Assembly (NCBI GenBank): GCA_964610025.1
Contig: CAZSTX010000010.1
Location: forward strand, 1-47,451
Source: UBA5266 sp964610025
GTDB taxonomy: Bacteria > Bacteroidota > Bacteroidia > Bacteroidales > WCHB1-69
DNA: 47,451 bases
Direction of reading: 5' to 3'
Shown here: one piece after another, positions 16,993 through 26,787 of the stretch
Layout: each line of letters opens with the position of its first letter
Numbering within the stretch: the first letter of the stretch is position 1
Notes under the pieces: model-generated
The model's input: only the letters and a program-made list of their open reading frames with translations
What the model was told of the DNA's origin: nothing
The model's database searches: none
Program-made: the position numbers and the translations under genes

Positions 16993-17000
16993 AATTATTC

Positions 17001-17477
17001 TTATTTTTCTAATAAAACGACAGCATATGCACTGATACCTTCTTCTCTACCTATAAAACCTAATTTTTCGGAAGTTTTTGCTTTAATACTTATATCTTCT
17101 GTATCAATTTTTAATAGGGAAGATAAACTGTCTTTCATTAATGTGATATAAGGAGCTAATTTAGGTTGTTCGATTACAATAGTAGCATCAATATTAATTA
17201 TTTTCCACCCTTTTGATTGAATAAGTTCGAGTGTTTTTGTTAATAATATTTTACTGTCAATATTTTTATATTTATTGTCTGTATCAGGGAAATGATAGCC
17301 AATATCTCTTAAATTAGCTGCTCCAAAAATGGCATCGCAGATAGCATGAATTAACACATCTGCATCAGAATGACCTTCACAACCCCAAAGAGAGGGAATT
17401 TGAATTCCTCCAAGCATTAAAGCTCTGTTTTTTACGAGCTTGTGAGTGTCAATACCTAATCCTATTCTGAGTTTCAT
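17001..17477 (-). CDS. ispF: 2-C-methyl-D-erythritol 2,4-cyclodiphosphate synthase
   Basis: 158 aa, the normal length. It catalyses the cyclisation step of the MEP isoprenoid pathway. Visible are the metal ligands in GLGIDTHKL (D10 and H12), GCEGHSDADVLIHAICDA with the third ligand His, and the C-terminal KAKTSEKLGFIGREEGI. It starts 6 bp after porV and is probably the last gene of the porU-porV-ispF transcript. Confidence 0.95.
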   Translation of the reverse strand: MKLRIGLGIDTHKLVKNRALMLGGIQIPSLWGCEGHSDADVLIHAICDAIFGAANLRDIGYHFPDTDNKYKNIDSKILLTKTLELIQSKGWKIINIDATIVIEQPKLAPYITLMKDSLSSLLKIDTEDISIKAKTSEKLGFIGREEGISAYAVVLLEK

Positions 17478-17483
17478 AACAGA

Positions 17484-18755
17484 TTAAAAGGCTTCTTTAG
17501 CTACCCCTAGATTGCCTATATCAAATGATAGGGTAAATCGCAATGTATTTTCTAAGGCATGATTTCTTTCATTTACAGGGATAATATAAGATGCATCTAA
17601 TGCAAATATACTGTATTTTATTCCTACTCCTGCTGTTAAATATTTTCTATTTCCTTTGGTTTTAGCTTCATTAAAATAACCTGCGCGAATAAACAACAAA
17701 TCACTGTATCCGTATTCGATACCAAGATTGATAATAAATTCGCTCATCTCTTCTACAAAACCACCAGGAGCATCGTACCAAGAAGTTATAATAGCCCCTA
17801 CAACAGAAGATTTATAAGGGTCTTTTCCTTTTTCAATAACTGCATCACCATTTACATCTCTTAAAACTACGCCAAAACTATCGGTGGCATATATAGGAGG
17901 AGTTGGTACTAATAGCTTATTTAAATCGAAAGCAAAAGTGAGGCTATTGTATTTGTCAATATACATAGTGTAAGCTGTGCCTATTTTGAAGTTAGCTGGT
18001 AAAAAATCGCGTGCTAAACTGCTTGAATACGATATTTTTGCACCTATATTAGAAAAATTGACTCCTAATCCAATAATGCTTTTATATAATTTTTCTGTAT
18101 TAAAACTTTTTTGATAAAATAGAGCTATGTCTGCCGCACCAGACAAGCCTGGTTTAATACCTTCGGTAGTAGAACTTACACCACTTACTGTAGTTAAGTT
18201 GGAGTAGATAAAACGCCCTGCCACTGCCATCGACAATTCGGGTGTGAATTTACGAGAATAAGCAGCATCGATCGAAAATTCGTGAGGATTTACTTTTGTG
18301 TCTCCTCCTAATGGATTATTTCCTTCATAATCTCTTAATTCCATTTCTCCCATAGAGAAGAAACGCAAAGATACAGAAATAGCATCCATATCGGAAGGCT
18401 TATAATATCCTGATAAATAAGCAAGATAAATGTCATTCAATCCTAATCCGAATAGCCAAGGGCTATAAGATACTGATAGACCACCTATATTGGGAGAAAA
18501 AACATATTTAGCAGGGTTCCAAAATTGTGCATTAAGGTCGTTAGGTACAGCTGCCCCGACTTCGCCCATTCCACCTAAATGAGAATCAGGTCCTATCATT
18601 AAAAAAGGGACAGCAGTAGTTATCGCATTTGCTCTTAATCTTCCAACAGCATCAGTTGTATTGTCATTGTTTTGTCCAATAGTTGTAAGATATAAACAAA
18701 TAAACAATAAACTTATTATTATTTTTTTCAATGTTTTATGCTTCAATAACATCAT
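17484..18755 (-). CDS. porV: Type IX secretion system outer membrane channel protein PorV
   Basis: 423 aa. A signal peptide ends TIGQ near residue 28, followed by the PorV signature region (AITTAVPFLMIGPDSHLGGMG is its core, with AVPNDLNAQFWNPAK after it) and a FadL-like beta barrel ending in FTLSFDIGN. PorV accepts cargo from the SprA translocon and delivers it to PorU, which removes sorting domains. It lies 51 bp after porU on the same strand, the conserved porU-porV pairing. An alternative start is the second Met. Confidence 0.93.
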   Translation of the reverse strand: MMLLKHKTLKKIIISLLFICLYLTTIGQNNDNTTDAVGRLRANAITTAVPFLMIGPDSHLGGMGEVGAAVPNDLNAQFWNPAKYVFSPNIGGLSVSYSPWLFGLGLNDIYLAYLSGYYKPSDMDAISVSLRFFSMGEMELRDYEGNNPLGGDTKVNPHEFSIDAAYSRKFTPELSMAVAGRFIYSNLTTVSGVSSTTEGIKPGLSGAADIALFYQKSFNTEKLYKSIIGLGVNFSNIGAKISYSSSLARDFLPANFKIGTAYTMYIDKYNSLTFAFDLNKLLVPTPPIYATDSFGVVLRDVNGDAVIEKGKDPYKSSVVGAIITSWYDAPGGFVEEMSEFIINLGIEYGYSDLLFIRAGYFNEAKTKGNRKYLTAGVGIKYSIFALDASYIIPVNERNHALENTLRFTLSFDIGNLGVAKEAF

Positions 18756-18806
18756 TCTTTTATTAAAATGTAAAATATATAACGTTTATGTGTTTTTTAT
18801 ATTGTT

Positions 18807-21800
18807 TTATAAAATAACAAGTTTTTCAATTTTTTCTGCTGTTTTATTTTCTGTAGTTTTAACGCGTAGTTTATAAATATATACTCCTTTTGCTAATTTA
18901 TCGCCAAAGTCGTCTAATCCATTCCAAGATATAGGTCCACAGCGAAATGAGTTGTTATTGCTGGTATGTTCTATTGTTTTTACGAGTTTTCCTGAAATAG
19001 TAAAAATTTGGATGCTTACTTTTAATAAGGTATTGAGTTGATTGTGTTCAAAATAAAAATCGGTATGTGTTGTAAAAGGATTGGGATAGTTCAACACATG
19101 TTTTAATGCTAACTTTTCATCTTGCATGACAGTAAATTCGATACTGTTTTCGCTCATATTATTTAAAATATCCCATGCTCTGACGGTTAATGTGTGTAAT
19201 CCGGGGTCAAGATTATTTAATAAATAAGAAATTTTTCCTGATGAGAAACTGTTTTCGTCATATTCAAAAAAATCATTTAATAAAATGCTGTTTTCTATTT
19301 TATTGTCTAAATAAGCAATAATGTCGTGTCCAATTCCTGTTCCTACAGTATTGATGCCACTGTTATCTTTTAAATAGGCGATTAAAGTAGGATTGGGATT
19401 GGCTATGCCTCCGTTGACAAAATTTTTATTATTTAAATACAATTCTATTTCAGGACCTTTATTATCGGAAATAATAGTGTCTTTAATTCCTCCAATAAAT
19501 ATACTATCAAACCCATTAGCATCGGTGTTGTTTCCAGCAGCATAATAGCTTATTTTTCCGTATCCGTATTCATAATTAATATCTTTAGGAACTAAAAATG
19601 AAAATTCGAAATAACCATTTTTTACGCTGGCTTTTCCTTTAAATAAAATATTTTTTTGTAAGATAAATATTTTCTCGATACTATTAGGATTATTTAGCAA
19701 AGTCGTTATTAATGATGGTTTGTCGTAAATAGTTGGATAAACATAACCATTGAAATCTTGCATCGTTTGATGGTTGTTGTCAGTTATTCTTCCTTTAATA
19801 GTTATAAATTCTAAGGCTTGTATGGTGTCGTTGTTTGCTGATAAACTTATACCATTAATACTATCTGTTATTACATTTTTTTTAGGATAAGCTAAAGTCA
19901 AAGAGGGGTCTCCAATTAAAACATACATTTGCACGCTGCCCGATACGTTTTTGGCATCTGCAAACATTTGCCCTATTGTACGATAGGTTCCTGCTGTTTT
20001 TTCGAATGCATATTTGTGCAACATTTTACCAAAATATTCATTGGTACCTCCAAAAGAATTTCTGGTAGCAGAAATAATGCCAATGCCGCCACCATCTGAT
20101 TTAATTAAAATATCTTCGGAAGGTGATTGGGAATTGGTTTTATCATACATGCCAAAAGTGCAAGAGCCAGCATAAAACAAAGGAAGATTGTATTTGTTTT
20201 TCCAAGAGTGGATATCGGTTCTTGTTAAGTAACGTTCATGTGCCCACCCGTTATCCCCTCCATGTCCCATATAGGTAAATATTAATGTGCCTTTATTGAT
20301 ACGTTGATTCATAGCATCGGTAGCACTCGGATAGCGTTGTCCTTGTGAAGTAAAGATTTTTTTATGGGCATCTAAATATATTTTGTCAATGTTGATAATA
20401 GGAAAATCATTAAAGACAACACTTGCAATAGCATCAGCATTCCCAAAGTGTCCTTGGTCGGCGTCGTCGTCGGCTGAAAATGTAACAATATTTCTCCAAT
20501 CCGAAAAATTAGCAATATTATTGGCTGTCATTGTTTCGCTACTTCCATAATTTATTGTTTTTTGAACAACAATCTGTGCCTGATTTTTTGTGCTTACGGG
20601 GAATCGTCCTATTCCCATATCCATAGTGCCATTGTTGTTATATCCTTCTCCATCATCTAATTTTACAAAAAAATCATCGGTAGAAAGACAGTCGTTTGGC
20701 GAAAAAGGACAGCTCCCCTGATAGTTTGGGATAAAATTACTATTACTACCTAATATATTTCTAAAATCATAAGATGGTTTTCCAAATAGCAATACATTTT
20801 TTGGATAATTTGTCGGGTTTTTATCATATAACATTTTCAAAAAATTACGAATAGCAGATATATCTTGCGACCCACTCGAAAATTCGTTATAAATTTGCTG
20901 AGTTGTTACTACGATGCAACTCATTTTATCATTTTTTTTGCGAAATGAAGCTAATTGATTGGCATAATCTAAAAAGTCAGGATGTGTAATAATGATAAAA
21001 TCAGCAGTAGTATATCCATGCAAGTTTTGGTTATTTATTTTTCCGATAGGAGTAATATTATAATAATTAGAACTTGTAAAAGCAATAAATTCACGTAGAG
21101 AATCGGCAGTGAGTTTAAATTCAAAAGTATTGTTGTTTGTTCTTCCGTTTATTTTTTTTATGTCATGGGGATTGGTAACTTCCCAAATGCTTATCTTTTT
21201 CCCTTTTGTGTCGAAGTGATATTCTGCAATGTTTCCATCGCCGACAATTTCAGTATTGCGAAACATCATTTGATTGTCAATTGCTTGAAGTTTGCACTTC
21301 CCGTGTATTTCGATATAGTCTAAATAGCCTATAGCATTATTAGTAGGTTTAGAATAGGTTAGTTCGATAGAGATAGTATTGCTGGTTGTTGTAAAAGAAT
21401 AGTTGCCTATTTGCATTTTTCCATTATCACTAATTGCACTTGAAGGGATAATGATATTGTAAGTGTTGTTGTTGTTGATAGTAGCAGTAAACGAAGAGTT
21501 AATAGAAGGCGATTTTGCTGCTACACTAAATCTTAGGGTAGCTTTTTCGTTGCTAACTAATTCGGGAATATTAAATGTGTAAAGACGTTTTAATATAGCA
21601 TCAAAAGCGTCTTGGAACCAAATTCTGCTTACTTCATTTGGATTGATAGCATCTTTTTCAATAACATCATAAAAGTAAAAAGAATTTACATCGTGAGTCT
21701 TAGGTGAGTTTGTTTCTGTTAGGGTAGTAATTCGTTTTTTATTTCCTATATTTGGGTCAGTATTAATAAAATAGTAGCCATAGTTAGCATACACATTCAT

Positions 21801-22613
21801 TGTGTGAGTATAGAAAGGATTGCCTTCTTGCCAGCCAATAACTCCAAGTCCGTAAAAAAGAATGTAGTCGGTTGATTCAAAAATACCGTTGTTGTTAACA
21901 TCAATAATTTGAATAGGCACTTCGTTTAAATCATCGTATGCAAAATTGCTGGTGTTTTCGGGAAGTATATTGCCTCCATTTCCAAATAATGATAAATTAT
22001 TTGTTTTTAGATTGGTTAGATTTACTCCCATACTTTCTAAATCGGCATAAGTAATTTTATGAATTCCAGTTTTTTCTATTGCTATCTTATAAAAATTTCC
22101 AGAAGCTAAAATAGATTTTGTAGCATAGGTCTTTGATTTTTGTTCTTTTTCTATTTTAATGGGTTCTGTTTCTATGGTTATATTGTAATAAATAACTTTT
22201 TCGTAGGTATTATTGTTTTTTCTAAAAGGAGAAAATAAAATTTGTAAATAAGCTTGTTTTTTAGTATAAATAATCTCAGTCTGAAATTCAATATTATTTT
22301 TGATAGTATTTTTGTCGATAAAATCTACTTCTTTTTCATTTAAAGATTGATAAATAATATTGTTAATAATTACTTTTAGATTCACATTTTTATTAGTAAT
22401 GGGAATATTTTCTATATAAGAAGGCATTAAAATACCATTATTTAGTTGCAAATTAGCTCCCTCGAAGTACAAATATTTATAAATCTGATTGTCGGTAATT
22501 TTTAAAGTATAAGGTTCTTTCCATTTTAAAGTATCACTACTATAAATAGTTTCAGCATTACTGATAACAGTACAAGCGATAATAATTAGTAATATTATTT
22601 TTTCTTTCAACAT
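18807..22613 (-). CDS. porU: Type IX secretion system sortase PorU
   Basis: 1268 aa, the usual size. A gingipain-like C25 cysteine peptidase that cuts sorting domains off T9SS cargo at the cell surface and helps attach it. Domains are a signal peptide (1-20), an N-terminal pro/beta region to about 530, the C25 caspase-like domain (about 535-900) with catalytic H784 in YMGHGGDNGW and C818 in YAGSCTFGMYD, beta domains, and a C-terminal sorting-type domain (NYPNPFTTHTDFYF, then GKLVKTIEH and LAKGVYIYKL). Its position divergent from porP/sprF-gldJ and upstream of porV matches other Bacteroidota. Confidence 0.95.
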   Translation of the reverse strand: MLKEKIILLIIIACTVISNAETIYSSDTLKWKEPYTLKITDNQIYKYLYFEGANLQLNNGILMPSYIENIPITNKNVNLKVIINNIIYQSLNEKEVDFIDKNTIKNNIEFQTEIIYTKKQAYLQILFSPFRKNNNTYEKVIYYNITIETEPIKIEKEQKSKTYATKSILASGNFYKIAIEKTGIHKITYADLESMGVNLTNLKTNNLSLFGNGGNILPENTSNFAYDDLNEVPIQIIDVNNNGIFESTDYILFYGLGVIGWQEGNPFYTHTMNVYANYGYYFINTDPNIGNKKRITTLTETNSPKTHDVNSFYFYDVIEKDAINPNEVSRIWFQDAFDAILKRLYTFNIPELVSNEKATLRFSVAAKSPSINSSFTATINNNNTYNIIIPSSAISDNGKMQIGNYSFTTTSNTISIELTYSKPTNNAIGYLDYIEIHGKCKLQAIDNQMMFRNTEIVGDGNIAEYHFDTKGKKISIWEVTNPHDIKKINGRTNNNTFEFKLTADSLREFIAFTSSNYYNITPIGKINNQNLHGYTTADFIIITHPDFLDYANQLASFRKKNDKMSCIVVTTQQIYNEFSSGSQDISAIRNFLKMLYDKNPTNYPKNVLLFGKPSYDFRNILGSNSNFIPNYQGSCPFSPNDCLSTDDFFVKLDDGEGYNNNGTMDMGIGRFPVSTKNQAQIVVQKTINYGSSETMTANNIANFSDWRNIVTFSADDDADQGHFGNADAIASVVFNDFPIINIDKIYLDAHKKIFTSQGQRYPSATDAMNQRINKGTLIFTYMGHGGDNGWAHERYLTRTDIHSWKNKYNLPLFYAGSCTFGMYDKTNSQSPSEDILIKSDGGGIGIISATRNSFGGTNEYFGKMLHKYAFEKTAGTYRTIGQMFADAKNVSGSVQMYVLIGDPSLTLAYPKKNVITDSINGISLSANNDTIQALEFITIKGRITDNNHQTMQDFNGYVYPTIYDKPSLITTLLNNPNSIEKIFILQKNILFKGKASVKNGYFEFSFLVPKDINYEYGYGKISYYAAGNNTDANGFDSIFIGGIKDTIISDNKGPEIELYLNNKNFVNGGIANPNPTLIAYLKDNSGINTVGTGIGHDIIAYLDNKIENSILLNDFFEYDENSFSSGKISYLLNNLDPGLHTLTVRAWDILNNMSENSIEFTVMQDEKLALKHVLNYPNPFTTHTDFYFEHNQLNTLLKVSIQIFTISGKLVKTIEHTSNNNSFRCGPISWNGLDDFGDKLAKGVYIYKLRVKTTENKTAEKIEKLVIL

Positions 22614-22642
22614 TATTTAATGCATTGTTTAATAACAACACT

Positions 22643-22671
22643 AACGCAATATGAAAAAAAAATATTGCGTT
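22643..22671 (+). terminator. Terminator-like hairpin in the porU-porP divergent region
   Basis: Arms AACGCAATAT (22643-22652) and ATATTGCGTT (22662-22671) pair perfectly, followed on the plus strand by a run of T to 22676. It sits 30 bp upstream of porU on the opposite strand, where no plus-strand gene needs ending. It may stop antisense transcription leaving porU, or fold in the porU leader. Confidence 0.5.
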
Positions 22672-22851
22672 TTTTTAAATATCTGATTTGGCAGTAAAAT
22701 AAATTATTAATATTGTTGTTATTTAAAATAAATAAGGTTATTAAAAGTACATAAATAAAAAAAATAGACTAAGAAACTTTTTTTTTCGTATCATCGTATA
22801 AATAATTACATTTTTTTTGAAAAAATATATTTTTAATATGAAAATATTATA

Positions 22852-22859
22852 TATCTTTG
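22852..22859 (+). promoter_or_regulatory. -7 box of the porP/sprF-gldJ operon
   Basis: TATCTTTG matches TAnnTTTG, 18 bp before the start codon. No well-spaced -33 element was seen. Confidence 0.5.
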
Positions 22860-22877
22860 CAACCTAAAACAAAATAA

Positions 22878-23894
22878 ATGATTAAGAAGATAAAAATAAT
22901 TGGGTTTATTATATTCTTAGTGTTTTACGCATCGCTAAGTACCAAAGCACAAGATGTTCATTTCTCACAATATTATGCTAATCCATTATATTTGAATCCA
23001 TCTTTTGCGGGTTCTATAGTATGTCCACGTATTGTTGCTAATTTTAGAGATCAATGGCCTGCCATTAGTGGAACTTATGTTTCGTATTCTGCATCTTATG
23101 ACCAACATTTTGATGCTTTGTCAGGAGGTATTGGAGTGTTGTTTGTAGGAGATAGAGCAGCTAACGGCACTGTTAACACTAATGCTATAAGTTTAATATA
23201 TGCTTACAGATTAAATCTTTCTAAGAATGTTGCTATGCGTATGGCATTACAAGCAACTTTTCAACAGAAAACTTTAGATTGGACAAAATTAACATTTTCG
23301 GATATGATAGATCCTAAATATGGATTTATTTATGAAACACAAGAACATGTTAAGTATTTAAGTAAAGGAATTGCAGATTTTTCAGCAGGTTTAGTAATAT
23401 ATTCAGATAAAGTATATGGCGGTTTAGCTGTTAATCACTTTACGCAACCAAAAGAAGGATTTGTTACCGAAGCAGACGATATGTCTCGACTGCCAATGAA
23501 AATGACGGCTCATGTAGGGGCATTGCTGAATTTGAATAAACATAAAGACAAATCAACTAAACGCTTAGGAGATATGTCGATATCTCCAAATCTTATTTTT
23601 CAATATCAAGCAAAAATATCTGGGGGTGCAGCTTATGCTACTATGAATTACGGAGCATATTTTAATTATTATCCTTTAACAATAGGAGTGTGGTTGCGTA
23701 ATGGTTTTGATAATGTAGATGCTTTGATATTTCTTTTTGGTATAGAGTATGAATTTTTTAAAATAGGTTATTCTTATGATATGGGAATTTCTATAAAAGG
23801 TTCAGGTGGTACTCATGAAGTTTCGACACAATTTAAACTTCCATGCCCTGTTAAAGCAAGAAGAATACGGGCACTTAATTGTCCAAGTTTTTAA
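22878..23894 (+). CDS. PorP/SprF family type IX secretion system membrane protein
   Basis: 338 aa. A signal peptide ends near residue 24, followed by the family signature HFSQYYANPLYLNPSFAGS and a beta barrel with Gly-rich strands (ASYDQHFDALSGGIGVLF, VYGGLAVNHF), ending GTHEVSTQFKLPC. PorP/SprF proteins are outer membrane partners of the T9SS motor and, in flavobacteria, of individual adhesins; copies located beside gldJ or gldK are usually part of the core machinery. The start of gldJ is 26 bp downstream. Confidence 0.92.
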   Translation: MIKKIKIIGFIIFLVFYASLSTKAQDVHFSQYYANPLYLNPSFAGSIVCPRIVANFRDQWPAISGTYVSYSASYDQHFDALSGGIGVLFVGDRAANGTVNTNAISLIYAYRLNLSKNVAMRMALQATFQQKTLDWTKLTFSDMIDPKYGFIYETQEHVKYLSKGIADFSAGLVIYSDKVYGGLAVNHFTQPKEGFVTEADDMSRLPMKMTAHVGALLNLNKHKDKSTKRLGDMSISPNLIFQYQAKISGGAAYATMNYGAYFNYYPLTIGVWLRNGFDNVDALIFLFGIEYEFFKIGYSYDMGISIKGSGGTHEVSTQFKLPCPVKARRIRALNCPSF

Positions 23895-23920
23895 ATGTTA
23901 AAAAATAAAATGTATCAAAT

Positions 23921-25438
23921 ATGAAGACGCATAAATTTTTAATTTCATTAGTAGTACTTAGTGTAAGTACAAGTTTTTTAGTTTTTAATTCGTGTAAGCG
24001 AGAATATTCCGCTACAACAGGGTGGGAATATAACCGACCTGAAAATGGAGGTTTTGAAGTTGCTCCTTATCAAGAACAAATTACAGGTCCAGGACTTGTA
24101 TTTATTGAAGGTGGGCGTTTTACAATGGGAAGAACCGAAGAAGATGTTATGAAAGATTGGGATAATTATCCAAGAACAGTAACAGTATCATCTTTCTTTA
24201 TGGATGAAGCTGAAATCAGTAATTTGGCATATCTCGAATACTTGCATTGGCTTTATAGAGTATTTGTCCCTGCTGATTTTATTTCAGTTTATGCTAAAGC
24301 TTTACCCGACACTGCTTGTTGGCGTGATAAATTGTCGTATAACGAACCATATGTTGAATATTATTTGAGACATCCAGCCTATAGAAACTATCCAGTAGTA
24401 GGTGTAAGTTGGATACAAGCAGTAAATTATTGTGCATGGAGAACAGATCGTGTAAATGAGCAAATCTTAGTAGATATGGGTTTGATTAATCAAACAAATG
24501 AACCTACATCAGAAGGTTATTTTAGTACAGATGCATATTTGATGTATCCAGATTATGAGCAAAATAGCGATAGAAGATTACAATATATACTTACAGGCGA
24601 AGACCGCAATGCTAGAATGGAAGATGGCATTCTATTGCCACGATATAGACTCCCAACAGAAGCAGAATGGGAATTTGCAGCTTTAGGACTTGTCGGAAAT
24701 ACTTTACAAGAAAGAATACTTGAACGAAGAGTATATCCTTGGAATGGTCATTTTGCTCGTACTGATGATAAAAAATTCTATGGTTCTTTTGTTGCTAATT
24801 TTAAAAGAGGGAGAGGTGATTATATGGGAGTTGCTGGCAATTTAAACGATGTAGCTGACTATACCAATCCCGTTATTTATTATTGGCCAAACGATTATGG
24901 ATTATACAATATGGCAGGTAATGTTTCAGAATGGGTAATGGATATTTATCGTCAATTATCATTAGATGATATGAGCGATTTGAATCCTTTTAGAGGTAAC
25001 TATTACGAAACACCTAAATTATTAGACGATGGAACTATTGATGATAGAATAGAAGACGGTGATAAAGTAGGGCAAGTGCCTATGGTGCCAGTATCAGATT
25101 TTAAAAATGATAGAAGAAGAAATTACCGTGCTTCTGATAATAAAAATTATTTAGATGGCGATTGGGCTTCTACTTATGGAGCAGGATCAACAGAAATGTG
25201 GCAGAAAAAAGATAATACAAAAGCCACAGTACAAATGTATGATAAAAAAGCTTATCCAGCAGGAACATACTCTTTGGTTGATGACAATGCAAGAGTTTAC
25301 AAAGGAGGTTCATGGAAAGATATGCAATACTGGTTAAGTCCAGGGAATAGAAGGTTCTTAGACCAAAATGAATCGACTTCTTATATTGGCTTTCGTTGCG
25401 CTATGGCACGCGTAGGTTATCCAAATTATAGAAAGTAA
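23921..25438 (+). CDS. gldJ: Gliding motility/T9SS lipoprotein GldJ
   Basis: 505 aa. The lipobox FNSC places the lipidated Cys at residue 25. A formylglycine-enzyme-like (SUMF1) fold follows: GLVFIEGGRFTMG, PVVGVSWIQAVNYCAWR, YRLPTEAEWEFAA, NMAGNVSEWVMD, and near the end a GGSW and a GFRCA motif. GldJ and its paralogue GldK are outer-membrane lipoproteins of the T9SS ring rather than enzymes. I prefer GldJ because murF follows directly and porU/porV lie next door, as in flavobacteria, and gldL, gldM and gldN are not adjacent. GldK is the alternative. Confidence 0.85.
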   Translation: MKTHKFLISLVVLSVSTSFLVFNSCKREYSATTGWEYNRPENGGFEVAPYQEQITGPGLVFIEGGRFTMGRTEEDVMKDWDNYPRTVTVSSFFMDEAEISNLAYLEYLHWLYRVFVPADFISVYAKALPDTACWRDKLSYNEPYVEYYLRHPAYRNYPVVGVSWIQAVNYCAWRTDRVNEQILVDMGLINQTNEPTSEGYFSTDAYLMYPDYEQNSDRRLQYILTGEDRNARMEDGILLPRYRLPTEAEWEFAALGLVGNTLQERILERRVYPWNGHFARTDDKKFYGSFVANFKRGRGDYMGVAGNLNDVADYTNPVIYYWPNDYGLYNMAGNVSEWVMDIYRQLSLDDMSDLNPFRGNYYETPKLLDDGTIDDRIEDGDKVGQVPMVPVSDFKNDRRRNYRASDNKNYLDGDWASTYGAGSTEMWQKKDNTKATVQMYDKKAYPAGTYSLVDDNARVYKGGSWKDMQYWLSPGNRRFLDQNESTSYIGFRCAMARVGYPNYRK

Positions 25439-25450
25439 AATAATGATAAT

Positions 25451-25486
25451 ATAATAAAATCCTCCTTGCAAGGAGGATTTTATTAT
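25451..25486 (+). terminator. 36-bp perfect palindrome terminator after gldJ
   Basis: The arms 25451-25468 and 25469-25486 are perfectly complementary, with the core CCTCCTTGCAAGGAGG flanked by A- and T-rich ends. It follows the gldJ stop by 12 bp and precedes the murF start by 15 bp, so it should end the porP/sprF-gldJ transcript or control read-through into murF. The right arm contains AAGGAGG, a perfect Shine-Dalgarno sequence, but it is about 25 bp upstream of the murF ATG. Confidence 0.8.
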
Positions 25487-25501
25487 ATTAATGATAGTCT
25501 T

Positions 25502-26785
25502 ATGATTACAATAGCAGATTTATATACTATCTATTGTCAATATCCTATAATATCTACTGACACAAGAAATATACAAAAAGACTGTATGTTTTTTTGTTTA
25601 AAAGGTGTTAACTTTAATGGAAATGAATTTGCAGAAGAAGCATTGAAAAAAGGGGCTGTTTATGCAATTGTAGATGAAGAAAAATATGTGCTTAATGAAT
25701 ATTGTATACTGGTTGAAAATGTATTAGAAACTCTGCAAGCATTGGCTTTGCATCATCGAAAACAATTAACTATCCCTATTGTTGGCATCACTGGAACAAA
25801 TGGAAAAACAACGACAAAAGAATTGTTGCATAATATAATAGCAACTTCGTATAACGTTTTATCAACAAAAGGAAATTTAAACAATCATATTGGAGTGCCT
25901 TTAACAATATTAGCTATTGATAAAGAGATAGAAATTGCTATTATTGAAATGGGTGCTAATCATGCCCATGAAATAGAATTTCTATGCAATATTGTTAAAC
26001 CAACATTAGGAATTATTACTAATATTGGGAAGGCACATTTAGAAGGTTTTGGAAGTATTGATGTTATAACAGAAACGAAAACAGCTTTATATAGAGCTAT
26101 AAAAGAAATAAATGGAATTGTTTTTGTAAATAGAGATGATGAATTGTTGATGCACCATGCTACAAACATACAACAAATAACATATGGAACAAACGAGAAT
26201 GCTGATTGGAAAGGAAGTATAGTAGATGAAACGCTGATGTGTAAAGTGTATTTACCATCATTACAACAAACTGTTTCTACACAATTAATGGGAAAATATA
26301 ATTTTTATAACATAATGGCGGCTATAACAATAGGAGATTTTTTTCATATTCCATTTCTTAAAATACAAACAGCACTGCATACATATACTCCATCTAATTG
26401 TCGATCTCAATTAATGAAGAAAGGAACAAATACATTAATATTAGATGCTTATAATGCAAACCCTTCAAGTATGGAATTAGCAATTAAAAATATAGCTGAA
26501 ATTGATAATGCTTCTAAAGTTCTTATTTTAGGAGATATGAAAGAATTAGGAAAAGATAGTTTAAAAGAACATCAGGCTATAGCCGATTTAATCAAGAAAA
26601 ATAGCTTTGTAAATGTATATTTAGTTGGGAATGAATTTTCTTTGACTAATTATTCGCCCTATATTTCTTTCCAAAATATTGATGAAGCAATTCGATATAT
26701 AACCCAAAAAACAATTAAAAATTCTATTGTTTTGATTAAAGGTTCACGAAGCATGCAAATGGAACAAATAGTTGATTATATATAA
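25502..26785 (+). CDS. murF: UDP-N-acetylmuramoyl-tripeptide--D-alanyl-D-alanine ligase
   Basis: 427 aa from the ATG at 25502. A frame open from a TTG at 25466 would start inside the terminator and is rejected. MurF joins D-Ala-D-Ala to the muramoyl tripeptide, the last cytoplasmic step of the peptidoglycan precursor. Visible are the N-terminal STDTRNIQKDCMFFCLKG, the P-loop GITGTNGKTTTKEL, EMGANHAHEIEFL and, in the C-terminal domain, LDAYNANPSSMELA. The gene order gldJ-murF is common in Bacteroidota. The stop is 2 bp before anmK. Confidence 0.95.
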   Translation: MITIADLYTIYCQYPIISTDTRNIQKDCMFFCLKGVNFNGNEFAEEALKKGAVYAIVDEEKYVLNEYCILVENVLETLQALALHHRKQLTIPIVGITGTNGKTTTKELLHNIIATSYNVLSTKGNLNNHIGVPLTILAIDKEIEIAIIEMGANHAHEIEFLCNIVKPTLGIITNIGKAHLEGFGSIDVITETKTALYRAIKEINGIVFVNRDDELLMHHATNIQQITYGTNENADWKGSIVDETLMCKVYLPSLQQTVSTQLMGKYNFYNIMAAITIGDFFHIPFLKIQTALHTYTPSNCRSQLMKKGTNTLILDAYNANPSSMELAIKNIAEIDNASKVLILGDMKELGKDSLKEHQAIADLIKKNSFVNVYLVGNEFSLTNYSPYISFQNIDEAIRYITQKTIKNSIVLIKGSRSMQMEQIVDYI

Positions 26786-26787
26786 AA

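Noticed and set aside
23921..25438. GldK instead of GldJ
   Set aside because: Both share the fold, but murF follows directly, porU and porV are adjacent, and gldL, gldM and gldN are missing downstream, which fits GldJ better. Not fully excluded.
25466..25501. Upstream TTG start for murF
   Set aside because: It lies inside the perfect palindrome terminator and the added residues do not look like MurF; the ATG at 25502 is used instead.
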